Shown here piece after piece: positions 1 through 8,555 of a stretch of DNA of 42,875 nt. How positions within the stretch are numbered: the stretch's first letter is position 1; the number at the start of each line of letters is the position of its first letter. A program made the position numbers and the translations under genes. The stretch is from Vreelandella sedimenti. Lineage in GTDB: Bacteria > Pseudomonadota > Gammaproteobacteria > Pseudomonadales > Halomonadaceae. The notes beneath the pieces were generated by a model that saw nothing but the letters and a program-made list of their open reading frames with translations, did no database searches and was not told the DNA's origin. Location: contig NZ_JACCGK010000028.1 of NCBI RefSeq assembly GCF_013416325.1, forward strand, positions 1 to 42,875. Direction: 5' to 3'.

Positions 1-65
1 ACGGGTTCGCTGCCGGGTTGGCAAGGGCTGTTTTGAAATAACTGTCAAAAAAGTGGAGAAAAGTA

Positions 66-980
66 CTAGCTACTCGTTTTAGCCTTACGCATAACGGCTA
101 ATACAGGGCCTGAAGCCACGTAAGTGCCAAATAGCAATAACAGCATTACCGAAGGCTCGACTGAGATCAACACAAACGCTAGCACTATGGCTAGCAGCAC
201 AACAAAAGGTACCGGCTTTTTAAAATCGAGATCTTTGAAGCTGTAGTAACGGATATTACTCACCATCAACACACCCGCCGCGGCTACCACCACTAACATC
301 AATAGTTTGAAACCAAAGGCATCAGCATCAAAGCTATGAAAGGTCCACACACTGGCCGCCACTAGCGCTGCGGCGGAAGGGCTTGGCAAACCGATAAACC
401 ACTTTTTATCTACGCTGCCAATCTGGACATTAAAGCGTGCTAGGCGAAGCGCCGCGCAGGCAACATAGAGAAAAGCTACGACCCATCCCGTCTTACCGAT
501 GTCCTGAAGAATCCAGGTAAAGGCAACTAAAGCAGGCGCCATACCAAAGGAGATCATGTCAGCCAAGCTGTCGTACTCAGCGCCGAATTCACTTTGCGTA
601 TTGGTCATACGGGCGACACGGCCATCCAGGCCATCCAGTACCATGGCAATAAAGATCGCAACGGCAGCCGAGGTAAACTCACCATTAATGCCCGCTACTA
701 CTGCAAAAAAACCGGCAAAAAGCGCCGAAGTGGTAAATAGATTGGGCAGCAAATAGATACCTCGACGGCGAATCTTTTTACCGTCCTCTACGGCCTCTTC
801 GACTACTTCGGTTTCACGCAAGAAGGCAGCCGCCAAATCTTCGTTGCCGCCCACTTCTGACTGATGAGCGCTATCTGGCTGCTCCGCTTTATCAGAAGGA
901 GCCGAGTCCGGCTGGCCTGGATTTGACTGATCAGAGTTTGAGTGCTCTTGATCGCGAGCGTCCTGTGTCATAGTTTTCAT
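66..980 (-). CDS. pssA: CDP-diacylglycerol--serine O-phosphatidyltransferase
   Basis: Makes phosphatidylserine from CDP-diacylglycerol and L-serine in the inner membrane, the first step toward phosphatidylethanolamine. The CDP-alcohol phosphatidyltransferase signature is visible: DGLDGRVAR at about residues 116-124, followed by G133, D137 and D141 in the usual spacing. Several hydrophobic segments follow, as expected for this integral membrane family. The first 75 or so residues are hydrophilic and acidic with no membrane segment, which makes the 304-residue protein longer than many relatives; I read this as a disordered cytoplasmic extension. An in-frame ATG at 971 is an alternative start, with GGATGA at a workable distance. 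The gene follows ilvI-ilvH on the same strand, an arrangement common in gammaproteobacteria, but a terminator-like hairpin lies between them and TAGAAT at 1019-1024 could be its own -10 box. Confidence 0.93.
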   Translation of the reverse strand: MKTMTQDARDQEHSNSDQSNPGQPDSAPSDKAEQPDSAHQSEVGGNEDLAAAFLRETEVVEEAVEDGKKIRRRGIYLLPNLFTTSALFAGFFAVVAGINGEFTSAAVAIFIAMVLDGLDGRVARMTNTQSEFGAEYDSLADMISFGMAPALVAFTWILQDIGKTGWVVAFLYVACAALRLARFNVQIGSVDKKWFIGLPSPSAAALVAASVWTFHSFDADAFGFKLLMLVVVAAAGVLMVSNIRYYSFKDLDFKKPVPFVVLLAIVLAFVLISVEPSVMLLLLFGTYVASGPVLAVMRKAKTSS

Positions 981-1103
981 CCATTAAAAGTGAAGTCACG
1001 GGAACCGTAGTCGCTTTCATTCTACACGGTGAGTGCCACTCAGCCAGCCAATTGCTGCATTGATGCCCTGCGTCAGCGAGCGCTAACAGGTTAATAACTA
1101 AAA

Positions 1104-1132
1104 AGCGCCGCTCCGGGAAAAGAAGCGACGCT
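1104..1132 (-). terminator. Rho-independent terminator after ilvH
   Basis: On the minus strand AGCGTCGCT (1132-1124) pairs with AGCGGCGCT (1112-1104) through one G-U pair, and a run of four to five T follows. It lies about 50 bases beyond the ilvH stop and ahead of pssA, so it probably ends or attenuates the ilvIH message. Confidence 0.6.
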
Positions 1133-1179
1133 TATGCTTACATTTAAGTGTTGGCCTTAAAGGCTAAGTATTTTAGTGC

Positions 1180-1671
1180 TTAAAGCGACAAAACCTTATC
1201 GCCCCGGGCAATACCCGAGACCCCAGTACGGGCGACCTCAAGAATGCCCACCGGTGCCATGGCCTGAAGGAAAGCATCCAGTTTGCCCGCATCGCCGGTG
1301 ATCTGCACGGTATACAGGCTTGGCGTTACGTCAACGATCTGCGCGCGGAAGATATCCACCGTGCGCTTCACTTCATCACGCGCCGCGCCTAGCGCTTTCA
1401 CTTTAACCAACATCAGCTCGCGCTCGATATGGTTGCCTTCGGTGAGATCCACCAACTTAACCACATCGATCAGCTTATTGAGGTGCTTGGTGATCTGTTC
1501 AATCACACGGTCGTCACCTATGGTGGTGACCGTTAAGCGCGAGAGCGACGGGTCTTCAGTAGGCGCCACGTTAAGCGTTTCAATGTTGAAGTTACGCTGG
1601 GAGAATAGCCCGACTACACGTGACAGCGCACCCGGTTCGTTTTCTAACAGAATCGAGATGATATGACGCAT
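1180..1671 (-). CDS. ilvH: Acetolactate synthase small (regulatory) subunit
   Basis: Regulatory subunit of acetohydroxyacid synthase. It binds valine for feedback inhibition and activates the large subunit at the first common step of branched-chain amino acid synthesis. The 163-residue length is typical. The N-terminal ACT domain (about residues 2-77) starts with the characteristic ILLENEPGALSRVVGLFSQR stretch, and the C-terminal AHAS-small domain follows. The start codon overlaps the ilvI stop codon as TGATG, so the two subunits are translationally coupled and made together. Confidence 0.95.
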   Translation of the reverse strand: MRHIISILLENEPGALSRVVGLFSQRNFNIETLNVAPTEDPSLSRLTVTTIGDDRVIEQITKHLNKLIDVVKLVDLTEGNHIERELMLVKVKALGAARDEVKRTVDIFRAQIVDVTPSLYTVQITGDAGKLDAFLQAMAPVGILEVARTGVSGIARGDKVLSL

Positions 1672-3395
1672 CAGGTACGCTCCGTTTTAGACAGCAGCAT
1701 GTCGCGCATGGCACCTAACGGCACCTGCATCGGATAGACGTGCTCATGGGGATCGACCTTCACGTCAAGAAAGACCAGCTCGTGCTTATCAGCAAACGCA
1801 CGCTCCAGTGCAGGCTCCAACTCATCAAGCGTATTGACGGTAATGGCGGTAAACCCATACGCCTCAATCAACATATGGAAGTCCGGCAGCGACTCCATAT
1901 AGGAGTGCGCGTGGCGTGACTTATAGTTCAAGTCCTGCCACTGACGTACCATACCCAACGACGCATTATTAAGGTTGACGATCTTAACGCCCACCCCGTA
2001 CTGCTTACAGGTGGAGAGTTCCTGCATCATCATCTGGAAGCTACCTTCACCGGTGACACACACTACGTCATCATCCGGGTAGTTCTGCTTGATACCCATG
2101 GCGGCGGGGAAACCAAAGCCCATGGTGCCCAAACCACCTGAGGTGATCAGTCGGTTGGGTTTATCAAACTTGTAGTACTGCGCCGCGAACATCTGGTGCT
2201 GACCAACATCGGTAGTCACGTAGGCTTCGCCTCGGGTTACCCGACAAAGCGCTTCAATAACTTCCTGTGGCTTAAGCGCTTCATCCACCTTGGAAGGCTC
2301 ATAAAGCTTGCCTTCACGGTCGGCACGCCAGCCATCAATCTTTTCCCACCACTCAGTCAGTGCTTCAGGATGGGCAATTTTATGCCCCTGCACCAAACTG
2401 ATCATCTCATTGATAACGCTGGAGGCAGGACCCACGATAGGCACATCGGCACGCACCGTTTTAGAGATCGAGCTCGGATCAACGTCAACGTGGATGATCT
2501 TCGCTGTAGGACAGAACTTCGATGTGCTGTTGGTCACGCGGTCATCAAAGCGCGCCCCTATGGCAACAATCAGATCAGCGTGGTGCATGGCCATGTTCGA
2601 CTCATAAGAGCCATGCATGCCCAGCCAGCCCAAACACTGCCGGTCACTTTGAGGATATGCGCCAATCCCCATCAAAGTAGTGGTAATCGGGTAACCCAGC
2701 TGCTTGACCAAATCGGTCAGACCTTCGCTGGCTTTGCCCGTGACCACGCCGCCACCGGTATAGAATACCGGGCGCTTGGCTTTGAGTATCATCTCAACGG
2801 CTTTTTTAATCTGCCCTGTGTGGCCACGCGTGACAGGGTTGTACGAGCGCATCTTGACCTTTTTCGGATAGATGTACTCATAGCGCTCGGTGGGAGCCGT
2901 CATATCTTTCGGGATATCAACCACCACCGGGCCCGGGCGGCCTGTGGCGGCTAAATAGAACGCCTTTTTGAGCACTTCCGGTATTTCAGACGGGTGGCGA
3001 ATCGAGAAGCTGTGCTTCACGATGGGGCGCGTCACACCGACGATATCGGTTTCCTGGAAGGCATCTTCACCGATCAGATGACTTGCCACCTGGCCACACA
3101 GCACTACCATGGGAATGGAGTCCATGTAGGCAGTGGCGATGCCGGTGACGGCGTTGGTGGCACCGGGGCCTGAGGTAACCAGTACGCAGCCGGGCTTGCC
3201 TGATGCACGGGCATAGCCATCGGCGGCGTGGGTAGCCGCTTGTTCGTGACGCACAAGAATGTGCTTCACTTTGTCCTGGCGGAAGAGTGCATCGTAAATA
3301 TGCAGCGCTGCACCGCCGGGGTAACCATAAATGTATTCGATGCCCTCATCTTGCAAGAAGCGGGCGATCATATCTGCGCCGGAAAGCAGTTCCAC
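1671..3395 (-). CDS. ilvI: Acetolactate synthase large (catalytic) subunit
   Basis: Thiamine-diphosphate enzyme that condenses pyruvate with pyruvate or 2-oxobutyrate for valine, leucine and isoleucine synthesis. Visible features are the cofactor-activating glutamate in VRHEQAA near the N-terminus, the central FAD/dehydrogenase-like domain, and the C-terminal ThDP-binding stretch that begins GEGSFQMMMQEL and ends in NLNN. I place the start at a GTG (3395-3393) that has a good ribosome site, CCAGGGGAG, about seven bases upstream. This gives 574 residues, the family's usual length, beginning MELLSGADMIARFLQ. The open frame continues 114 codons farther upstream to an ATG at 3737, but that extension is translated palindromic repeat and resembles no enzyme domain. 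Forms an operon with ilvH. Confidence 0.93.
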   Translation of the reverse strand: MELLSGADMIARFLQDEGIEYIYGYPGGAALHIYDALFRQDKVKHILVRHEQAATHAADGYARASGKPGCVLVTSGPGATNAVTGIATAYMDSIPMVVLCGQVASHLIGEDAFQETDIVGVTRPIVKHSFSIRHPSEIPEVLKKAFYLAATGRPGPVVVDIPKDMTAPTERYEYIYPKKVKMRSYNPVTRGHTGQIKKAVEMILKAKRPVFYTGGGVVTGKASEGLTDLVKQLGYPITTTLMGIGAYPQSDRQCLGWLGMHGSYESNMAMHHADLIVAIGARFDDRVTNSTSKFCPTAKIIHVDVDPSSISKTVRADVPIVGPASSVINEMISLVQGHKIAHPEALTEWWEKIDGWRADREGKLYEPSKVDEALKPQEVIEALCRVTRGEAYVTTDVGQHQMFAAQYYKFDKPNRLITSGGLGTMGFGFPAAMGIKQNYPDDDVVCVTGEGSFQMMMQELSTCKQYGVGVKIVNLNNASLGMVRQWQDLNYKSRHAHSYMESLPDFHMLIEAYGFTAITVNTLDELEPALERAFADKHELVFLDVKVDPHEHVYPMQVPLGAMRDMLLSKTERT

Positions 3396-3412
3396 TGTAT
3401 TTCTCCCCTGGA
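3395..3412 (-). promoter_or_regulatory. ilvI ribosome binding site and GTG start
   Basis: On the minus strand the sequence CTCCAGGGGAGAAATACAGTG places AGGGGAG seven bases before GTG. This site decides the start because the longer upstream frame has no comparable signal and would add 114 residues of repeat-derived sequence. Confidence 0.65.
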
Positions 3413-3427
3413 GGTCTCGAGTGCGAT

Positions 3428-3670
3428 CCGCAGGACATCCTGCGGTGTCGAGTGCGGCGGTATGCCGCTGCCGGCCCAAGCCGGCACCTGATGCCAAACC
3501 CTGGCAGATGGCCCGGTTAGGGCCTGCACTCTTGTCGGGAGAGGGTGATTTATGCCGACATAAATCACCCGCTCCCTTACACGGCAGTTCGCCGTGTCGG
3601 GGCGTTGGCCAGGTTGGGCGGTTAGCCCAAGCCCGGAAGTCCTTCGGCGGGTAGAGGCTCTCGCCTACCC
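3428..3670. repeat. Mosaic of consecutive short palindromes in the ilvI leader
   Basis: About ten inverted repeats stand almost end to end: 3428-3445 (8-bp arms CCGCAGGA), 3454-3468, 3469-3486 (7-bp arms TGCCGGC), 3492-3506, 3510-3524 (loop GGTTA), 3543-3570 (12-bp perfect arms GGGTGATTTATG, extendable to 17 bp from 3537 to 3576 with one mismatch), 3579-3597 (7-bp arms ACACGGC), 3614-3630 (loop GGTTA again), 3633-3647 and 3649-3670. A 9-bp direct repeat TCGAGTGCG flanks the first palindrome at 3417-3425 and 3448-3456. The pattern resembles a REP/BIME-like or other dispersed intergenic element, though I cannot confirm other copies because none is present in this window. It lies between a possible ilvI promoter and the gene, so it would be transcribed as a heavily structured leader. 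Confidence 0.75.
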
Positions 3671-3728
3671 TTCGCGCGGTAATTAGGGGTTGCCCGTTGG
3701 ATCCGCGCCCGCAAATCAGGAACTGACA

Positions 3729-3757
3729 AGATTCCATTAGCGCCCTCAGCCTGTCAA
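3729..3757 (-). promoter_or_regulatory. Possible ilvIH promoter
   Basis: A perfect TTGACA -35 box lies at 3757-3752 on the minus strand. The -10 candidates at 17-18 bases spacing (GAATCT or AATCTT, about 3734-3728) are weak. If used, transcription would start near 3722 and give a leader of roughly 330 bases that contains the palindrome mosaic. I found no short leader peptide rich in Ile, Leu or Val codons. Confidence 0.35.
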
Positions 3758-3801
3758 CCTCCGATCAGATCAAACGCAACAAAGGTCGCAAGAAGCCATT
3801 A

Positions 3802-3836
3802 AAAAAGCCCCGCCAGCAAAGCTAACGGAGCTTTTT
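3802..3836 (-). terminator. Rho-independent terminator after clpB
   Basis: On the minus strand AAAAAGCTCCG (3836-3826) pairs with CGGGGCTTTTT (3812-3802) through one T-G wobble, and the T-run continues downstream. It lies about 45 bases after the clpB stop. The stretch 3396-3880 holds no gene: it contains this terminator, the possible ilvI promoter and the palindrome mosaic. Confidence 0.75.
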
Positions 3837-3880
3837 ACCTATTCAATTGCGCAAAGTCGCGGTGTTAGTCGCGGCATCAA

Positions 3881-6478
3881 TTATGAGCTAAACACCAACT
3901 TACCCTCTTCTGCGTTGATATGGATGGTATCACCAGGGGCAAATTTGCCACCCAGCAGGTCTTGCGCTAGCGGGTTTTCAATACGGCTCTGAATCGCCCG
4001 CTTGAGTGGCCGCGCCCCGTATACGGGGTCGAAGCCCACCACCGCCAGTTGCGCCATGGCCTCTGGGCTAACCTCAAGCTTCAGGTCGTGTTCGGCAAGG
4101 CGCACTTTCAAGCGCTCCAACTGAATGCCGGCAATAGCCTGAATCTGCTCTTGGCCCAGGGCGTGGAAGACCACCACTTCATCGATACGGTTGATGAGCT
4201 CAGGCCGGAAGTGGTTACCCACCACCTCCATGACCATGTTTTTCATTACCTCATAATCGCTATCTTTATCAGCACTGACGTCACCGCCCATGCGCTGGAT
4301 AATGTCAGAGCCCATGTTCGAGGTCATCACGATCACGGTGTTGCGGAAATCCACCGTGCGGCCCTGGCCATCGGTTAAGCGGCCATCTTCCAATACCTGC
4401 AGCAGGATATTGAAGACATCCGGGTGGGCTTTCTCCACCTCATCCAGCAGCAGCACCGAGTAAGGCTTGCGGCGCACGGCCTCGGTCAGGTAACCACCCT
4501 CTTCGTAGCCGACGTAGCCAGGAGGCGCACCGATCAAGCGGGCCACGGAGTGCTTCTCCATAAACTCCGACATATCGATACGCACCATCGCCTCTTCGGT
4601 ATCGAACAGGAAGTTGGCCAGAGACTTACACAGCTCAGTCTTGCCCACGCCAGTGGGGCCGAGGAACAGAAACGAACCGTTGGGGCGGTTAGGGTCAGAA
4701 AGACCGGCCCTGGAGCGGCGTACCGCATTGGCCACTGCCTCGACGGCCTCATCCTGGCCAATCACCCGCTGGTGCAACGCCTCTTCCATACGCAGGAGCT
4801 TATCGCGCTCGCCTTCGAGCATTTTGGAGACCGGAATGCCCGTCCAGCGGGAAACCACCTCGGCGATCTCTTCTTCAGTGACGTTAGAACGCAGTAGCTG
4901 ATGGCTTGAGGTATCCGCTTCACCTTCGCCGCTTTCGGCAATCCTCTTCTCAAGCTCTGGAATCTTACCGTATTGAATTTCCGACATCCGACCCAGGTCG
5001 CCCTGGCGGCGAGCCTGTTCAAGGTCAATGCGTGCCTGCTCAAGCTCGGCTTTAAACTGAGCAGCCCCTTGAATACTGGCTTTCTCGGCTTTCCAGATTT
5101 CATCAAGATCAGCGTATTCGCGCTCTAGCTCGTGAATCTGGGTATTGAGTGCTTCCAGGCGTTTTTTGGTGGCCTCGTCGGTCTCTTTCTTAAGCGCCTC
5201 ACGCTCCATTTTGAGCTGGATCAGGCGGCGATCAAGGCGATCCATCGCCTCTGGCTTGGAGTCCAGCTCCATACGAATCCGCGAGGCGGCTTCGTCGATC
5301 AGGTCAATGGCCTTATCGGGCAACTGACGATCAGTGATATAGCGGGTCGAGAGCTTGGCTGCAGCAATAATCGCCGAATCGGTAATATCCACGCCGTGGT
5401 GCACTTCGTAGCGCTCTTTCAAGCCGCGAAGGATCGCCACGGTGTCCTCTTCGGAAGGCTCATCAACCAGCACCTTCTGGAAGCGGCGCTCCAGAGCAGC
5501 GTCTTTCTCAATGTACTTGCGGTACTCATCAAGGGTGGTCGCCCCCACGCAGTGCAGCTCGCCGCGGGCCAGGGCAGGCTTGAGCATATTGCCTGCATCC
5601 ATGGCACCTTCGGCTTTGCCTGCGCCGACCATGGTGTGCAGCTCGTCAATAAACAGGATCACCCGGCCTTCTTCCTGGGAAAGCTCCTTGAGCACCGCTT
5701 TCAAGCGCTCTTCAAACTCACCACGGAATTTGGCACCCGCCAATAGCGAGCCCATATCCAGCGAGAGCACGCGCTTCTCTTTTAAGCCTTCCGGAACCTC
5801 GCCGTTAACGATGCGCTGGGCCAACCCTTCAACAATGGCGGTTTTCCCCACCCCCGGCTCGCCGATTAACACTGGGTTGTTTTTAGTACGTCGTTGCAAC
5901 ACTTGAATCGTACGCCGAATCTCATCGTCACGGCCAATCACCGGGTCGAGCTTGCCGTCCAGCGCGCGCTGGGTAAGATCCATGGTGTATTTATTGAGCG
6001 CTTCGCGCTGATCTTCGGCGTTGGCATCGTCGACGGTAGCACCGCCTCGCAGGCTGTTAATGGCGGCTTCGAGAGATTTACGGTTAATCCCCGCGTCTTT
6101 AAGCAGCTTGGTAATCGCTGAATTCATTTCCAGCGCTGCCAATAGAACGAGTTCACTGGCGATAAACTGATCACCGCGCTTCTGCGCTTCGCGATCAGTT
6201 AAGTTAAAAAGCTTGATGAAGTCCCGCGATGGCTGCACTTCGCCGTCGAACTGCCCCACCTTGGGTAGGTTATCCAACTGCTGCACTAACCCATCGCGCA
6301 GACGCGAAGGATTGCCCTCGGCTTTTTCAATCAAGGCTTTAATACCGGTGTCTTTGGTGTCAAGCAGGGCCAACAGCAAGTGTGCGGGGTCTAGCTGATT
6401 ATGGCCGCGGCCAACGGCCAGCGACTGCGCTTCGGCAATCGCACTTTGAAGCTTGGCGGTAAATTTATCAAAACGCAT
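3881..6478 (-). CDS. clpB: ATP-dependent disaggregase ClpB
   Basis: Hexameric AAA+ chaperone that threads aggregated proteins through its pore together with the DnaK system after heat stress. Domains in order: Clp N-terminal repeat domain (about 1-150), first nucleotide-binding domain with Walker A GEPGVGKT near residue 205, the coiled-coil middle domain rich in Glu/Arg/Leu (about 410-530) that separates ClpB from ClpA, and second nucleotide-binding domain with GPTGVGKT near residue 608. The length of 865 is typical. The start at 6478 is chosen because AGGAGG lies just upstream and the protein then begins MRFDKFTAKLQ; the frame runs 20 codons farther upstream without similarity. A sigma-32-like promoter precedes it and a terminator follows, so it is a single heat-shock transcription unit. 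Confidence 0.97.
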   Translation of the reverse strand: MRFDKFTAKLQSAIAEAQSLAVGRGHNQLDPAHLLLALLDTKDTGIKALIEKAEGNPSRLRDGLVQQLDNLPKVGQFDGEVQPSRDFIKLFNLTDREAQKRGDQFIASELVLLAALEMNSAITKLLKDAGINRKSLEAAINSLRGGATVDDANAEDQREALNKYTMDLTQRALDGKLDPVIGRDDEIRRTIQVLQRRTKNNPVLIGEPGVGKTAIVEGLAQRIVNGEVPEGLKEKRVLSLDMGSLLAGAKFRGEFEERLKAVLKELSQEEGRVILFIDELHTMVGAGKAEGAMDAGNMLKPALARGELHCVGATTLDEYRKYIEKDAALERRFQKVLVDEPSEEDTVAILRGLKERYEVHHGVDITDSAIIAAAKLSTRYITDRQLPDKAIDLIDEAASRIRMELDSKPEAMDRLDRRLIQLKMEREALKKETDEATKKRLEALNTQIHELEREYADLDEIWKAEKASIQGAAQFKAELEQARIDLEQARRQGDLGRMSEIQYGKIPELEKRIAESGEGEADTSSHQLLRSNVTEEEIAEVVSRWTGIPVSKMLEGERDKLLRMEEALHQRVIGQDEAVEAVANAVRRSRAGLSDPNRPNGSFLFLGPTGVGKTELCKSLANFLFDTEEAMVRIDMSEFMEKHSVARLIGAPPGYVGYEEGGYLTEAVRRKPYSVLLLDEVEKAHPDVFNILLQVLEDGRLTDGQGRTVDFRNTVIVMTSNMGSDIIQRMGGDVSADKDSDYEVMKNMVMEVVGNHFRPELINRIDEVVVFHALGQEQIQAIAGIQLERLKVRLAEHDLKLEVSPEAMAQLAVVGFDPVYGARPLKRAIQSRIENPLAQDLLGGKFAPGDTIHINAEEGKLVFSS

Positions 6479-6572
6479 GGAGTTCCTCCTGGGGTAGCCG
6501 TGCGTTTGGACGCACCGCGTGACCCGATAACGTGTCATTAGACGTGCTAAATCACTATTAGCTTGACAAGTT

Positions 6573-6601
6573 AAATGGCGTCAGTTCCATGGCTTTTCAA
6601 G
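6573..6601 (-). promoter_or_regulatory. Sigma-32 (RpoH) type heat-shock promoter of clpB
   Basis: On the minus strand CTTGAAA (6601-6595) is followed after 14 bases by CGCCATTT (6580-6573). The known sigma-32 consensus is CTTGAAA, 13-14 bases, CCCCATNT, so only one core base differs. It would start transcription near 6566, about 90 bases before the clpB start codon, which fits the heat-shock role of the gene. Confidence 0.75.
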
Positions 6602-6645
6602 AGGTGGTGGTGTAAACCGCTGGCTGATGAAAGCTTTAATTCACA

Positions 6646-7401
6646 TTAATTGATCCAGATCACGCTTGCCATTCGCCCGGTTTTGCCGCCATCACGACGG
6701 AAGGAGTAGAAGCGCGACTCGCAGGCGGTACAGAAGTGGCCACCGCTTATATGATTGACGCCCAGTGCCTCTAACCGAAAGCGCGCCAGCCGGTATAAGT
6801 CGGCCATGTAATGACCCAACCGGTAAGGGCTATGGTCAAAGGCGTCAGCGGTATCCGGGTGAACGGCAACAAAGGCGCCGTAAACTTCCGGACCAACCTC
6901 AAATTGAGCGTTAGAGATAGCAGGCCCTAACCACACCAGAATATCGTCTGGGTCAGTGTTCAGCGCGGCAATAGTTGCTTCCAGCACACCGCCCGCCAAA
7001 CCCCGCCAGCCAGCATGGGCAACCGCCACCTGGGTACCCGCTCGATTGCAGAACATCACCGGCAGGCAGTCTGCCGTCAGTACGACGCATGCGTACTCAT
7101 TGGAGGTCGCAAGGGCGGCATCTGCGTCGGCAGCCTCAGGCTGATAAAACTGCTGTACACGGGCGCCGTGGGTCTGGTTCAGCCACAGCAGAGGCCGCTC
7201 ATCGCCAATTTCCTTTTGCAGCAAACGACGACACAACGCCACATGATCAGCATTATCGCCGACATGGGAGGCGGTATTGAAAGCGGCAAAATCACCCTGG
7301 CTAGGCCCCGATTCACGGGTCGTCACAAAGGCACGCACATTGGTCGGCGCTGGCCAGTCGGGCACTAAAAGCGTTGGCCGTAAATTAATGGCATCGCTCA
7401 T
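6646..7401 (-). CDS. pgeF: PgeF/YfiH family protein (peptidoglycan editing factor, laccase-domain)
   Basis: Member of the YfiH/LACC1 family (DUF152), described in different studies as a purine nucleoside phosphorylase/adenosine deaminase-like enzyme and as a factor that keeps peptidoglycan precursors correct. The conserved metal-site elements are visible in order: LNQTHGARV, the TADCLPV cysteine segment, HAGWRGLAGGVLE, and a C-terminal CESRFYSFRRDGG. The length of 251 matches the family. The start codon overlaps the rluD stop (ATGA), and rluD-pgeF next to clpB and opposite bamD is the standard gammaproteobacterial order. I am confident of the family, less so of the in vivo substrate. Confidence 0.9.
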   Translation of the reverse strand: MSDAINLRPTLLVPDWPAPTNVRAFVTTRESGPSQGDFAAFNTASHVGDNADHVALCRRLLQKEIGDERPLLWLNQTHGARVQQFYQPEAADADAALATSNEYACVVLTADCLPVMFCNRAGTQVAVAHAGWRGLAGGVLEATIAALNTDPDDILVWLGPAISNAQFEVGPEVYGAFVAVHPDTADAFDHSPYRLGHYMADLYRLARFRLEALGVNHISGGHFCTACESRFYSFRRDGGKTGRMASVIWIN

Positions 7402-8357
7402 CGCATGGTCTCATTATCTTCGCGCAGGTAATCCAACAACATTAACAAATCATCAGGGAGGTCTGCCTGAAACGTTAATGTTTCGCCGCTTACCGGATGT
7501 TTGAAAATCAACTTACGCGCGTGAAGGGCCTGACGAGGGAACTCGCGCAGGATCTCTTTCAGCGGTTCAGCGGCCCCCGGTGGTAACTTGGCACGACCAC
7601 CATACATGGGGTCACCAATTAACGGATAGCGAGCATGGGCCATGTGCACGCGAATTTGGTGGGTACGTCCCGTTTCCAACTTACAGCGCACATGAGTGTG
7701 AGCACGGAAGCGCTCAACCACGCGAAAATGGGTAATAGCGGGTTTACCCGAAGCCGTCACGGCCTGGCGTTTACGGTCTTTAGGGTGACGACCAATGGGT
7801 GCGTCAATGGTGCTACCCGACACCGGCTTACCAATCACCACAGCATCGTACTGACGCGACACGCTACGCGCCTGCAACTGTTCAACCAGGGCCGTTTGGG
7901 CGGGCAGCGTTTTCGCTACCATCATTAAACCAGTCGTATCTTTATCCAAACGGTGAACAATGCCTGCCCGGGGCACTTCGGCAAGCGACGGCTGATGATG
8001 CAGCAGTGCATTTAATAGTGTGCCATCCGGGTTGCCCGCGGCAGGATGCACCACCATACCGGCAGCTTTGTTGATGACCATCACCGTGTCGTCTTCGTAA
8101 ACGATATCCAGTGCAATGTCCTGGGCTTCAAAGCGCGTGTCGTCTTCGATGGTGGCCTGAAGCGCCAACACTTCATGACCATGCAGCTTGGCTTTCGGCT
8201 TGGCTTGCGCGCCGTCCACCGTCAACTCACCAGCGTTAATCCACGCTTTTAAGCGTTCGCGGGAGTAATCGCTGAACAACTCAGCCGCCGCTTGGTCTAA
8301 TCGCGCACCGGCCAACGTAGCGGGCACGCGCTGCGTGTCTTCAACTGTTCGAGACAT
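7398..8357 (-). CDS. rluD: 23S rRNA pseudouridine(1911/1915/1917) synthase
   Basis: Converts three uridines in helix 69 of 23S rRNA to pseudouridine, which helps ribosome assembly. An S4 RNA-binding domain occupies about residues 15-75 and the RluA-type catalytic domain follows, with HRLDKDTTG at 135-143 and the catalytic aspartate at about 138. The length of 319 is normal. AGAGG lies six bases ahead of the ATG. It is divergent from bamD, as in E. coli and Pseudomonas, and overlaps pgeF by four bases. Confidence 0.95.
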   Translation of the reverse strand: MSRTVEDTQRVPATLAGARLDQAAAELFSDYSRERLKAWINAGELTVDGAQAKPKAKLHGHEVLALQATIEDDTRFEAQDIALDIVYEDDTVMVINKAAGMVVHPAAGNPDGTLLNALLHHQPSLAEVPRAGIVHRLDKDTTGLMMVAKTLPAQTALVEQLQARSVSRQYDAVVIGKPVSGSTIDAPIGRHPKDRKRQAVTASGKPAITHFRVVERFRAHTHVRCKLETGRTHQIRVHMAHARYPLIGDPMYGGRAKLPPGAAEPLKEILREFPRQALHARKLIFKHPVSGETLTFQADLPDDLLMLLDYLREDNETMR

Positions 8358-8555
8358 GAAAAACCTCTTTTAGACGCAAAAACCCCAGCCCCGACATGGA
8401 AAAATAAGCTGTGACAACACCCGACGAAACGTCGCTAAGCCTGCGTTTTGAGCCGAGGTGTTTTATAGTGGGCGGACTGCGACCTATTCTACCATTTCTA
8501 CTTATGGCCATCGCCGCTTTTTGGTGATTGAGGCTTGTTTGCAACGAGGATGATG

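Noticed and set aside
2196..2954. A 252-codon plus-strand open frame
   Set aside because: Fully antisense to the conserved catalytic part of ilvI; no ribosome site or recognisable domain.
3228..3654. Several overlapping plus-strand open frames of 77-107 codons opposite the ilvI leader and 5' end
   Set aside because: They are translations of the palindrome mosaic and of the ilvI antisense strand, overlap each other in different frames and have no ribosome sites.
3396..3737. T-box, leucine-type attenuator or thiamine riboswitch in the ilvI leader
   Set aside because: No THI-box or T-box core sequence and no run of branched-chain codons in a short leader frame could be found.
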